DNA of 60,000 nucleotides from Takakia lepidozioides. Taxonomy: Eukaryota > Streptophyta > Takakiopsida > Takakiales > Takakiaceae. This document shows, piece by piece, positions 19,946-31,257 of the stretch (its first letter is position 1; every line of letters starts with the position of its first letter). The notes under the pieces were generated by a model. It was not told the origin of the DNA, made no database searches, and saw only the letters and a program-made list of their open reading frames with translations. A program made the position numbers and the translations under genes. The stretch lies in assembly GCA_030704615.1 (NCBI GenBank), contig CM060733.1, positions 47,990,001-48,050,000 of the forward strand, written 5' to 3'.

Positions 19946-21498
19946 ATAATGTCTTGCCCCCAAGCGCTACAGTGGGAAGAGGCAGCCTGACTGTGCATCG
20001 CCGAGAGGATCCCCATGGATTTCCGCCAGTTAATGTTCAAACCAGAACCCAAGCAAAAAATGTGCAAGGCCTGTAGCGCACGGTCAATATTCTGTCTGGT
20101 TGAATTGTCCAGCAGTAAAGTGGTGTCATCAGCATACATGGACAGTTTTACCATTTCAGGCACAAATGTGGGCAAGTGAAGGCCCACAATGTCCTGCCTG
20201 GCTTCAAACAGGTGCCCAAGAGAGTCAGCTGCAATGAGAAAAAGGAAAGGTGCCAAGGGGCAACCCTGTCTTACTGACTTTGAAATAGGGACAGATTGGG
20301 AGATGACCCCCCCTTTGGCGATAATCTTATAAGTAGAGTTGAGCAAGGTAATAGGGCGGTAGTTAGCAACCTTATCCCTCTCCCTTTTTTTGTAGATGAG
20401 AGTGATAAGACCCTCCGAAATCTGAGAGGGCATCAACTGTTTGAGGAGGATGTCATTGGCCATATTGAGAAAGTCCTCACCCAAAGTGCCCCATAAGGCT
20501 TTGAACAATTCAGCAGGCAGACCATCCGGGCCCGGACTTTTGAGAGAAGGCAGGGCCTCCACCGCTTTCCCGAGTTCAGACACAGTAAATGGTTCTGCCA
20601 GATTGGCTTTGTCCTCAACAGACAGGGAACAAGTAATGTTCCTAAGGAGAGCGTTTCTGGCCTCCACCACCTCGGGAGTGTGATCTGTTTTTTGGAAGAG
20701 CTGCCTAAAGAAGTCAGCTGCAATGCCAGCCATCTTCTTTGGGACAGTACTTGGGAGACCAGAGCTGTCAGACAGAGAGGGGATCAAAGTAGAAGCATGA
20801 CATTGGGCCGCTTTGACGAAAAAATATCTAGACATTTTTTCCCCCTTAAGCGACCAATGGACCCCCGCCTTGACTCTAATGAATTGCTCCCTAGAATGCA
20901 GAAGTAAGGATAGGTTTTTCTTAGCAGTCTTGTAAGAGATCAGGGTTTGTGGGTCGTTCTTTCCCACTTGCATCTCAAACTGACAAACATGTAGGCGTTT
21001 GGTTAACGCTTTCTCTTTTCTGGAGGACTCTTCCGCTATTTTCCTAGACAGTTGCTGACAGTTACTTCTAAGACTCTGAAGAAAGAGGAGGGTGGGGGAG
21101 GAAAAGGGGAGGTCAGCAGAGGACCAAACCCTTTGAAGCTGGAGGATAACCTCCGGGTCTTTGAGAAGGAGGGGGTTTAACTTAAAGAAACCTCTACCCC
21201 TTACCCTAGCCCCTGGGGTGTGGAGAGAAAGGTGAACAGTAGAGTGGTCAAAGCCCGGAGCTATGGGGGCAATTGGAGATCTGACAGTCCAGTTTAACAA
21301 ATGCTCGGAGCAGTAAAATCTATCTAAGCGAGCAAGAGAGAGGTTAGGAGGCACCCTATTGTTAGACCAAGTGAACTTGTTCACCATCAGCCGGGGGGGA
21401 AGCATCCAACAGACCAACCGCCAAGCAAAGGGAATCCCAAGAATCTCTTTCAGCCACCGAGAGACCATGGACATTACCACCAAAACGGTCATTGTCAA
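19945..21498 (-). pseudogene. LINE ORF2 reverse transcriptase region (inverted segment)
   Basis: The frame begins with the end of the endonuclease (FTWSNNR, LARLDRFYCSE, FDHSTVHLSLH). It continues through KSPGPDGLPAELFKALW, GLITLIYKK, NYRPITLLNSTYKIIAK, RQGCPLAPFLFLIAADSL and the catalytic YADDT. It ends near SGLNINWRKS. Between YKIIAK and the VRQGCPLAP block about 100 residues usual for the family are missing, including the first catalytic Asp motif (FEKAFD-type). Enzyme activity is therefore lost. The downstream part is found on the opposite strand at 23624 and 25685. Confidence 0.85.
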
Positions 21499-21973
21499 AT
21501 TCCACCATATTAAAATCCCCGCCCATAATCCAGTGTTGAATGCCTAGACGTTGAAGCATTCTCAACCTTACCAGGGACCACAAGTCGATTTGCTCCACTT
21601 CACTGTTTGGAGCATACACATTCAGCACCCCAACATTCTCTATAGACTGACCCAGGTTCATGACAACAAGCTGAATCCTCCCCTAGACCCATATTTCATT
21701 AGATATAACATTAGGGCCCAACGAAGGAGAGATCAAGATCGCAGTCCCTCCTTTGGAATCAATGATCGTGGGGTTCCAGAAAGCAGAGTTGGAAGGCCAA
21801 ATAGAAGCACCCAGAGAAGCAATTTTTGCAGGGTCCAGTTTGTGCTCTTGAAGAAAAATTAGAGAGGATTTATTGATGAAGAGAGAGGCCCGGCGTCTGA
21901 TTCTTGCCCTTTTTAGGGCAGAGTAATCAGGCCCAATGCCTCGTATATTCCAAGAAGTTAGGGATAAATTCAT
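21362..21973 (-). pseudogene. LINE ORF2 endonuclease (inverted segment)
   Basis: Two adjoining frames give the apurinic-type endonuclease/exonuclease/phosphatase fold: LTSWNIRGIG, LIFLQEHKLD, GGTAILIS, VLNVYAPN and WIMGGDFNMVE. This nuclease nicks target DNA to start reverse transcription. A frameshift near 21680 splits it, and a second change of frame near 21380 joins it to the reverse transcriptase frame. Confidence 0.8.
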
Positions 21974-23611
21974 GGAACAGAGGGGTTAAGGCCCGCGGTG
22001 ACAACGCGATTTGATGGCCAGGTAGGTAAAAAGCGGAATTTTGTCCTTTTGTCAGAAGGCTGCAACATATAGATCCATTGAAAGCCAGCAGGTGGGGGGA
22101 GGGCAGCTTGTAGGTTCCAGATAAAGACCTTCCTGGACTTCTTTCTCTTGCTAATGCACCCCATTTCCAAAAATTGGTTTCTGCTGTCTGTCATAACTGA
22201 TAGTCCTAACAATTGGTGATCCCAAGAAAGCAATGAAGAGAGAAAGTCAAGTGACAAGCGGGAGAACAGGGGCATCAGAGAGCCACACCAAGCAGGCTGG
22301 ATTCTAAGACCCGGAGGAAGGTGCTCAATTACCAAGGTCCAACCACGTTTCTTGTTGGCAACATCAAGAACAAAGAAAAAGAGGGGGGAGTAAGCATGAG
22401 GAATGATGCTTACCGCCGGGGGCGAGTCCACCGTCTCCTCGGGCTGCTTCATTTCTTCAAAACTGTTGTGTGCCCCGTTGGAGGAGTGCAACATGTCTGC
22501 CTCATTATATAGGACGATTTCTCTGTTATTTGGCTGGACTTCAGTGGGGATGTGGTGATCTTCCTGTGGTGCTTGAACTGCTGGACCCTTGAGCTTCTGC
22601 AGACCGGTGAGTTCAGTCACCATGCGTTGCCCTTCCTCCAGAATTAAGGAGCTGCGAGCCCAGGTGTTGGGATCATTTACCCTGCAGGACAGGCCAAATC
22701 CATCTGCCCACAAACCCTTGAGAGGTTTGACCGATAGCTGCAGGTCAATGGCATGAAAGATGGGAAGCACATGCACGACTGCCAGATTGACCAGAGCAGG
22801 ATTGTTCTCCAACATGAATTTGAGCCGTGAGGCGCAAAGTAATTTCTTTTTCATTCCCAACGCCCAAATCTTTGGCCATCGATTCTGTGACCCAGGCAGA
22901 GCGGAATCCTTCCCCTTCGTCCGACACACAAAAGTTTGTATAGTTGTCAAAAAAGGTGTAGACAAGAGGGGTCACACAGATAGCTGCCCTGTCACTTGTG
23001 TACGGCGAACCAGGGGCCCAGCTTGTTAGCGGTCTCCTTGAGAAAGAGTGTAGCTCGAGGAAGGAGATAGCGAGACTGGTGCTATCCAAAAGGTGCAGCT
23101 CCTCCTGTGCAAAAGGAAACGAAGCCCATTTGTCCTTTATGATTACAGGATGGAGATCGTATGGCCGATTAGGATGGAGCCACTTGGTGGAGTCCTCACT
23201 GCGTTTCCTTTTTTTGGAAGACTGACCCGGCTGGAAACCTCCTTCGTCGTGTTCCAAGGAAATAGTAACCGCTGCTGCATCAAACGAAGAGCCCGCTTTG
23301 GTATTTGACGAAAGAGGAGGTTTGGGGGCCTCAAAGTCGAGCGGCTTGGATGGTTTAGGGCAGTTGGAACGCAGGTGACCTTCTCTGTTAGAGATGAAGC
23401 AGGTTGCAGATATTAGCTCCTCTTTGATCGCTACGACGATGAAAGAATCGTCGAGAGTAGGAAGCTTGATTGAGGAACCAATGGGCTCATTCTCCGGCAT
23501 GAGGACAACTAACTTAGGGACCCCTCCATCTTTGTAGAAGTCAAAGTTAATTGGCTCAGTGAGGGTGAATCTCACACCCTACTTGGGCACCAGATAGGTC
23601 TTAATCTGTCC
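21970..23611 (-). pseudogene. LINE ORF1, C-terminal part with degenerate zinc knuckle (inverted segment)
   Basis: From about 23611 downward the frame reads GVRFTLTEPINFDFY...LPTLDDSFIVVAIKEELISATCFISNREGHLRSNCPKP. This corresponds to the end of DUF4283 plus a CCHC knuckle in which the second Cys is Ser. A second frame (22965 to 21970) continues as a long low-complexity C-terminus with Pro- and Glu-rich parts. A stop (TAG) sits before GVRF. The N-terminal complement is on the plus strand at 19259. Confidence 0.6.
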
Positions 23612-23623
23612 CAGCAGAGCAGA

Positions 23624-23739
23624 ATGCAGAATGTCATCTCTAGGTTAAAAATATCTCTTGCTCACTGGAGCTCATCCATGCTATCAATCGCTGATCGAGC
23701 TCTCGTGGCAAACCAAGTGCTTCTTGGCTCATGCTGGTT
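23624..23739 (+). pseudogene. LINE ORF2 C-terminal fragment, before the transposon insertion
   Basis: The residues ISRLKISLAHWSSSMLSIADRALVANQVLLGSCWFSA match the thumb-proximal region of plant LINE ORF2 that follows reverse transcriptase. The frame is cut at 23740 by the 9-bp duplication and inserted element, and resumes after 25684. Confidence 0.75.
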
Positions 23740-25684
23740 TTCTGCAGCAAGGGCAGCTCACGTGAGCGTGCTCACGCTTAATGTGGAAAACGTGAGCAGA
23801 ATCCCTAAAGCGTGAGCAGATTACTGAATGGGAGCCTACAACCGAGGGAAGAAGAGGGCCTATTGCCGTGGACAAAAACTACAATGCAGGGACGCACGCA
23901 CACCCTATCCGACGGGACAATCCAAGCTCCATGACAACCATATGGTACGAATGTGCGATGAAAAAGCAGACAGATGAATGGTTTCAGGATGAATGAAAAG
24001 TGGAAAGGATGAATGGTGGATGATTGTTGGATGAGAAATGAGCGAAATGGATGAACCATGACTTCGTTTTTGTTTCACGTAGAGCAATTCCTGAATTTCA
24101 GATTTGTCGGCTGATCTTGGCAGTATTTACTTTGAGGGAACTTGAAGGAAACTGCTGAAGTTACAAGGCAATTACATACAGGAGTAAATTTGAGTTACCT
24201 ATGGACTCTTGGGGGTGGGGCTGCAGAGGAGGGAGGAGGATAGAACATGAGAAGGGATGACAAAACAAAATTGTAGAAAAAATCCTCCAAAAACAATGAA
24301 CCCAAAAAATTGAGTCCAAAAAAATTTTAAAGGCGGTGTGTGTCCAGGTTGGGGGAGGGATTAAGGTGTCGTTAACGACATCTTAATTCCCACCTCTTGT
24401 TGCCACAAACATTTCATGGAAAATCCCAAAAAACCAAAAAATTTGAATCCAACAAAACTAAAAAGCCGACACCTGTGCCGGTCGCGGCGATTAAGGTGTC
24501 GTCAACGATATTTTAAATCTCACCAGCTGCTGCCACATGTCTTTTTCAGATTATGGCCCAAAAATGGAAAAAACAGAAATCCATCAAAACTTTAAAGGCG
24601 GTGCGTGTGCAGATCGAGGCGATTAAGGTGTCGACATCTTAATTCCCACAACCTGTTGCGATATGACACTTCATGGAAAAACCCAAAAAACCAGGAAAAA
24701 AAAAAATGAATCCAGAAAAGCTTTGAAGGCGGTGCGTATGCCGGGGGGATTAAGGTGTCGTCAACGACATCTTAATTCCCAACAAGTTTTCAAAAAAAAA
24801 AGAAACCCCGTTTTTTTTTTTTTTCCCCCCGAATGTGGCAGATTAAGGTGTCGTCAACGACATCTTAATTCCCAGTACGAGTTGGCACATGACAATTCAT
24901 GGAAAAACCAAAAACCCCAAAAAAATTCACCGAAAAAATTTCAACCCACAAAAATCTGATGGCGAACAAGCCTTGGCGGTAAGGTGGTGTGTGTGCAGGT
25001 GCTGGGGATTAAGGTGTCGTCAACGATATCTTAATTCCCAATACGAGTTGGCATATGACAATTCATGGGAAAATCAAAAACCCCAAAAAAATTCACCTAA
25101 AAAAATCTGATGGCGAACAAGCCTTGGCGGTAAGGCGGTGTGTGTGCACGTGCTGGGGATTAAGGTGTCGTCAACGACATCTTAATTCCCAGTACGTATT
25201 TGAAATTTTTATTTATAAAGCACGAGTTCACCTCTCTGCCTTTTTTAGATTTGGGTGTGAGCCTTTCTCTCAATCTTGGATACCTGGAAAAATGACAAGT
25301 AACCCCTCCTCAATCCACAAAGCAATGTGGATTCATTGTTGGCAATATACAGTGCACTTTCACAATTGATTTGCAAGCAAGACTAGCATGGTTTAAAGGA
25401 TTTCGGAGCTCGGGGGATTTCGGAGCTACTACTACAAAACAACTTTGTATTATTTCATTTATTTCATTCATCCATGTCTCATTCATCCGCCATTCATCCC
25501 TCATTCATCCCAACAACATCCATAACCGACCTTGTGATACCGGCCACTCTGCGCAGTAATAGGTCTTCTAAGTCGACTGCATCGCGGTTATAGGTAGGCA
25601 GGTCCTCAAGCGTGAGCAGATTTCTGCTCACGAAAGTTTTTGCTCGCGGGATCTGTTCACACAATAGCATCCCCCTTCTGCAGC
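23740..25684. mobile_element. Mutator-like non-autonomous DNA transposon with 9-bp target duplication
   Basis: TTCTGCAGC occurs at 23740-23748 and 25676-25684 and brackets a 1927-base insert (23749-25675) inside the LINE. Joining the flanks restores a LINE-like reading (SAAVWDPGTS), so the duplication is real. The ends are imperfect inverted repeats. Both carry the subterminal word CGTGAGCAGA and, further in, related GCCTAC...CCTATT segments and opposite-strand GATGAATG-rich stretches. A 9-bp duplication fits Mutator-like elements; an 8-bp reading would fit hAT. No transposase is encoded. The interior is filled by a tandem array of palindromic units. Confidence 0.75.
24360..25190. repeat. Tandem array of seven palindrome-bearing units
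   Basis: Units of about 95 to 165 bases repeat from 24.30 to 25.19 kb. Each centres on ATTAAGGTGTCGT, two bases, then ACGACATCTTAAT, an inverted repeat with one mismatch per arm. Copies start near 24360, 24490, 24622, 24749, 24842, 25008 and 25159. The third has lost its centre. Between palindromes are A-rich tracts and GGCGGTGTGTGTGCAGGTG-like words. The last units are the most alike, pointing to recent local duplication. Confidence 0.85.
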
Positions 25685-27310
25685 GGTTTGGGACCCGGGT
25701 ACCTCGATGGAGAAAGACTCTCATTCGGAACTTTATCTGGGGTGCAACCACTCAATCCCCCGTGAGGCGCGCTCTTCTCTCGTGGGAACAACTGTGTCAG
25801 CCAAAAAAAAAAGGAGGCCTTGGTATTTTGGATCCGGCAACTCAAATCAAGGCCCTTCTGGCTAAATGGATTCCTAGAGCCATTGTTCATCGTCACAACC
25901 CGTGGAGTAAGTTAATCCAGCCCTATCTGATGGCGGCCAAACCCTCCTCATCCCACCTGTGGGCTAATTCCCTTCGATGGATTGTTCAGGGGAAAAATAC
26001 TAAAGTGAACTTGGGATCTCGCCCATGGCAATCCATTTGGGCGGCTTGGCAGTCTATCAGGACTAAGCTTGTCCAAAGAAGACCAGTCTGTTATGCAGAA
26101 GCCTACCGTCAGCCCCTTTTTGGGAACAGCTTAATCAACTTAGAAAGGTTGTCCCTTCAAAAACCAGGGTGGGGTTTCTGGGAGCACTATGGCCTTACTC
26201 ATCTAGGCAGCATCTGGGAGCAGGGCAGCCTTCTTCCTGCAGCTACTGTGTCTCAAATTGTGGGCAGCAGACGTGCCATGGCCTAGTCCTCCCTTACTGC
26301 AGAAATCCCAGATTTCTTCACTTCACTGCTGAGCAACGGTGACAATGTGGAGACACCGCCAATCTGGACTGCTGCATCAAGCAATGGTGGTAACAAGGTC
26401 CTTTTGGTTCTCTCCCTCAATGGAAATATGGCTTCTGGGATTGCTTTTGTGGCAGATTATGAGGGCAACTTGCGTGTCGCGGGTTGTTTGGATGTGCAGA
26501 AGCAGCTCCTCTTCCGTATTAGAGTGCTGGATGAGAAGGGGACTGCAAACCCAACCCCGCCGCCAGGGCTGGAAATGCAATGGGCCTTGCACTCTACCTT
26601 CACTTGGTTTCTTAAGTTCCCCATGGCTGCTTTACAGTTTGACCCAGGGGAGTGGAGTTGGACAGATGACCACCACTCCCCTTTCTTTGCGTACACAGTT
26701 AAGATGGGTTATTCTCTGTTGAGGACTCCCACCTCTTTCTTATCTAGGTGGTCTGAAAAGTGGAGCCACTTGAACCTGTCAGCAGCCAACTGGGACTCGG
26801 TATGGAAAGATATCTGGAAGAAATATAGGGCAACTAAAATCTCAGCTTTCTTGTGGAAATTGGCTCATAGGATCTTACCAGTCAATGTCAAGACCTTGTT
26901 CAACAACTCCTCTTGCGGTTTATGCATGACTCAGCCGGAGCTATTATGTGTTTCCACTCTAGTTGGGATACCTTCCCATCCCCCATATCTTCTTCTCTGC
27001 TGCTCTTGAATTTCCAGCCTTCTTTTAGTCCTACTTCATGCCCAGTTTGGGCCAGTCTGAGGGCTCTAACCCTGTGGAACCTGTGGAAGGCTAGGTGTTC
27101 TCAGATGTATGAGGGAAGACCCCCTAGGGGCAGGTCTATTATGTTTAACATATATCAAGACCTGCTTACCGAGGGGAGGAAGGCTTGGGGAACCTTGTGT
27201 GCAGCTGTTTCCAGGTCTTCGGAAGAACGTGGCAGGCAGCTCATCAATAACTTTCACCAGCCCTGGGGGAAAAATGATACTCTCGGAACCATGCTTCCCA
27301 ACTTGTGATT
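25685..27310 (+). pseudogene. LINE ORF2 C-terminal part with zf-RVT region
   Basis: After the insertion the ORF2 reads WRKTLIRNFIWGATTQS...LLSWEQLCQPKKKGGLGILDPATQIKALLAKWI, a hallmark of plant LINEs. Further on come ISAFLWKLAHRILPVNVKTL and CGLC...QPELL, which is the zf-RVT zinc-binding region. Finally ALTLWNLWKARCSQMYEG appears in a shifted frame. Stops and shifts at about 26283, 26340 and 26960 break it. It is the 3' end of the element, followed by an untranslated stretch and an A-rich tail near 27780. Confidence 0.8.
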
Positions 27311-27810
27311 CTATTGGAAAGTCACCACTCCAGCTCATTGGACTTTCCCTGGTGAAGGAGACGATGCGGATTTTAATTGGAGACACAAGAAGCCTCGTGT
27401 GACCAAGTTCAGGACCCAGTTGAGGTTTTAGCTTGTAGTACTTGGCCCTCTTTCATCTTCTCTCCTGGCTTCCTATCATGGAGGATACAACCTCCTTGAA
27501 CTATCTGAAGTCTTCTTAATCTTCCCTGCCCGTCATCATTCTTAGGCTTGGTTTTATGTTACTTATCAGGCCTAGATTTCTAGTTCTAGTTTCTCTTTGA
27601 GACATCCCTGCTCTCCCCCACCCTTCTTTTTTCTGCTTGTAGCTCGAATGCTGTGGTTACTGGGATGTTCCCTTTCAGTGAACCTTACGGCCTCCCTTGT
27701 GGTTATTTTTTCCACCTTTTTGTGAACATTTATCTTATTTAATTTGATTAAAAGGGCCTCTGTCCCCTTTTAATTATTATTTAAAAAAAAGAAAAGAAAA
27801 AGATACCATT

Positions 27811-28439
27811 GCTCATATCCGGATTGATTTTTTTCAAAAACCACTCTATGCATACCAGATTCTTACTTTAAAAAATCAGGGGCTGCATTATTGGAAAACC
27901 TACCTGCCTTCAAAAAATTCAGCACGGCATACCAGGACCCTTCTGGTATTTTTAATTCAAGATACCAGACCAACACTGGTTGATTCCAGCACTGCTTCCC
28001 TCTCTCGCTGAAAAGCCTTTATAAAACTACTTGGAGGATGGACAAGCATTTTTGAAAGCTCAATTTTTGTCAATATAATTGATGTTAGTGTCACAAGATG
28101 AATGGAGGGCCAAGTTTGCTCGGACAGCAACCAACTTCTCCACTTCCATTGGTTTTCAAAGAATACTACCAATTGCTGACTATAGGTGGGGAAAAAACTG
28201 AATTGATTCTAATGAGTGCAGCTGTAATCAGCGCTTGTTCTGTTGGGAATGCCATGGGCTGCTCTACCTCATGTGAATGACTTCCAACAGCAAGAGGAGA
28301 AGCAACACAGAAGCAAACCTGCTAATCAGATGGAGAAGGGCTGGACCGCTAGAGTCTAACTCAATAGCAGCCGGCTGACATTGCTGTTACCTGATGTCAA
28401 GATGTGGAGACTGTGCTAGTGGGGCTCCTCGCTGGGACT
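27811..28439. other. Intergenic, no gene recognised
   Basis: AT-rich at first, with short open frames only. No repeats or domains recognised. Confidence 0.5.
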
Positions 28440-28945
28440 GTTCCTGGATACTCCAAGTAGAGAAAGGAAAAGGTTCCTGAAGAGTGTTGGTAGAGTTCCA
28501 GCTCTTGTGTGGCAACCATGGTCATCATTCCAGCTCTTGCAATTGCCCCTTGTGTTGGGCAACCTGAAGACATTAATATTCATTCTCTGACTCATTGTCC
28601 TGGGTCCTCTCACCAGAGAGACACCCTCTTCAAATCCATCAAGGAAATTGTGCCTGAACCTCTGTTTACCACCTTTGAAAGTCTCAAGACTGAGCCAAAA
28701 GCCCAGGCCCTTTGGGGCCTAGTTATTGGGTAAACCACACAGCAGATTGATGCTTGTGTGAAGGGATTTCTAGAGGATATCTGGAAATATTGGATCAACT
28801 CTGTTCCAAGGTGAGTCATACTACCGGCATCACCCCCTGACAATGGTAGCTTCTGTCTCTCTGTGTTCTGCTCAAACTGAGAGCGGGGTCAATGGGCACA
28901 AGGCTACGGCAAACAACGTCTTATGAGTACATTCTCTTTGCATGG
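28440..28945 (+). mobile_element. Second degenerate LINE-like tail plus dispersed motif
   Basis: This is the counterpart of 1380-1770. Both read through a GQPED, HCPG...HQRDTLFKSI, TFESLKTEPKAQALWG and ACVKGFLEDIW-like sequence. Both continue into the roughly 55-bp GGGGTCAATGG...GTACATTCTCT motif (here 28890-28940). Frames are broken. The joint conservation of tail and motif suggests they belong to one repeat family. Confidence 0.55.
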
Positions 28946-29983
28946 AGTGGCCTGTTGTCCTTTTTCAGATGATGTGAACGATACAGAAGTCAAGATTTTG
29001 ACTCTCAGCTGTGTTGCAATTAGTTCCTGGATGAATTTCAATGCTTGGCCTAGAATCTGTGCAGGCTTATCCACCTGGACTCCACCTCCTTGTCCCTGTC
29101 CATGAAACTGAGCAAAATCAAACCCCTATCCTTCTGGAATGTGCATCCGTGAATGCGATCCCTTGCAGAACCCTGTCCGGTATGATGTCATATCTTACAA
29201 TCCATTCAACAAGCCAGCACCAGATTTTTCGATTTTTAAAGCTAGAAAATAGTATGGGTGAACATGCTCCTTTCCCCAGTTCTCAATCACGAGAACCTAA
29301 TGATCTACGAAGCTAGCAAGGGCATGAAAGCCTCCCAGAACCTCTAAAATCTGTCCCCCTACAATACAAGGGCATCTTAGGGACCACCAAAAACTAGCAC
29401 ACGTTCAGCTTGAGGCTCTCAAACCCTAATTCTCACAGACCAGAACATCCCCCAACCAAGTAACGTAAGATACTAAGCGATGAGAATGCACTCACAAAAA
29501 CTTGAAGCGGTCACCAATGGCTCGTCACAGTAACTTTCAGAGTGGTGGTTCTTCTGTTGAGGTCGCCAGCCAGTCCGACGAAGATTGACGCTGGAAAGCT
29601 TGCACATCGTCAGGTTTGTCTCTCCCCCTTATCTGGCCATCATATGTGGCTCCTTGAAAGTCGTAGCTCTCAAATTTGTTATGGTGGATGAGCTGTAAGT
29701 CATTTGGTTGGGTAGTGTGAAGCATATCCTCTATTTGTGGTGGACCGCACCAAAACTGGTGAAAATCTGGAGCAGGTATTGCTTCTCTCACTGGTCGAGC
29801 CATTGTTTATAACAAATGACAATCTACTAGTCTTGGGAGCTGATGTTTTCCTTGTGTTTGCAGTTTGAATCCTGTGATGGAGCTCAGGTGGGCCCATTGA
29901 TTGTGTTAAGAGTCTCTTCTTGCGATAACCTCCTTGGGTAGTTTTTTTGGGTGTAAATCACCAAAGAGGAGGTTAGCGCGGAG
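28946..29983. other. Upstream region of F-box copy B
   Basis: About 1 kb without a convincing gene. The promoter of the F-box gene at 29984 should lie here. I see no clear TATA element that I would call. Confidence 0.4.
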
Positions 29984-31257
29984 ATGGAGATAGCAAACAT
30001 CGATGCCACTGTTGGCTCTGAAGCAAATGCAAGTGGCGAAGGGAGCCAAAACTATCTTCAGGTTGCTTGTGCCTTGCGGGATATGCTTGATGATCTGATT
30101 GCAGGTACCCGAGAAGCTCCAGGGATGGACCCCAGTGTATGGAGCGGTTTGCAAGAGGAGCTGTTGCAGCTTGTCTTTGCACGTCTGCCATTGCCTCAAA
30201 TCAATCGCCTTCGATGTCTTTCGCGGGAATGGCGTAGGAACATGAATGCAAGGAACTCGGACCTCAAGTTGGTATGTGCAGATGCTTATCCAAAGTTGTT
30301 TGCACTCGTCTCAGAAGATGACGACGCGGATGCGTGGGAGTCCTTCTGGGTTAAAGTCTTCGATATCCAACGTAGCACATGGCATGCCTTTCAAATCTGT
30401 TGTGGTGTCTTTGATGAACATGTTGAGCTAATGAGTGCGTGTGATGGAGGGTTGGTGTGTTTCGTTTGCATATCAGAGGAGAAGAAGAAGCCCCTGCTCA
30501 TTCTTGTGTGCAATCCGTTAACACAAGAGTGGGCAGCACTTCCTCTACACCGTCTGAGCATGGTCCAGCTCAAGATGGTGCAACTCATCATGAGTGATGA
30601 TAAGAAAACCTACAAAGTCTTAGTTGTAGGTCACCTCAAAAGCGGTCTGATAGCTGACTTCTTCGACTCTGGGACTGGAGAGTGGACCAGGGCAGACTGG
30701 TCTTCGGATCTCGTTTTTGGCTATCAATACCATTGGGAGATGGACGAAAACTTTCTCGACGGGACTTGCGTTGGTCCTTGTGCGTATGACTGTCAAGAAG
30801 GACAACTGCTTGAGCTTAGCGACAATCCGTTACAAACAGGATATAATTGAATTTGTGCACTTATTATGGATCATTTGTTTGTCCTGCACGAGGAGGGACG
30901 TGAGGACACGGAGAACCCTGGGTATTTGATACCAGAGTATTGTATTACAGAGTTCCAATGCCAAAAGGGTGCACCAAATTGGATAAAATTGAGGGATCAC
31001 AGCTGTATTGGTTTTGGGCACCCTCCATCAAGGGCACGCTACTTCATGAGGCTGTACGCATGCAAAGGTTTCCTGCTGGTAGTTGCGTCCCATGATGGAG
31101 GTTATCCTTCTGGACATCGGCTTGCAAGGCTTTATGACTTGTCTACTGGTAAATGGCTCACCCTTCCAAACTTGCCGGGAGGTACAGAAATTGGTTCCCA
31201 AGATTTGATGTGTGAACTTCAATGGGATGCCAGTCCATTCGTGATGAAAGACGAGTA
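29984..31257 (+). pseudogene. F-box/kelch-like protein, copy B (broken)
   Basis: The ATG at 29984 opens a 288-residue frame. An acidic N-terminus is followed by an F-box at about residues 50-88 (WSGLQEELLQLVFARLPLPQ, RLRCLSREWRR). Such proteins are substrate adaptors of SCF ubiquitin ligases. The propeller-like region follows. At about 30837 the sequence changes from the copy A wording (LQRASKQSC) to a TGA stop. The homologous C-terminal half resumes in another frame from 30866 to 31257 (MDHLFVLHEEGRED to PFVMKDE). Copy B therefore holds the whole family length but is interrupted. It is the only copy showing the F-box. Confidence 0.8.

Larger units (their letters stand above)
19259..27800. 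mobile_element. LINE (non-LTR retrotransposon) with inverted middle segment
   Basis: The parts of one element are distributed over both strands without overlap in content. The ORF1 N-terminus is on plus (19259 to about 19945). The ORF1 remainder, the endonuclease and most of the reverse transcriptase are on minus (about 23615 down to 19945). The ORF2 C-terminus is on plus (23624-23739, then 25685 to about 27300). An A-rich tail (27780-27805) ends it on the plus strand. The simplest reading is a single plus-strand LINE whose central 3.7 kb was inverted after or during insertion. A DNA transposon later entered the 3' part. Confidence 0.8.

Noticed and set aside
19259-23615. Two unrelated LINEs in opposite orientation
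   Set aside because: The plus and minus parts do not overlap in content and together make one element; an internal inversion is simpler, though not proven.
24360-25190. CRISPR-like array
   Set aside because: Plant nuclear context, irregular spacing, and the spacers are themselves repeated; it is a tandem repeat inside a transposon.
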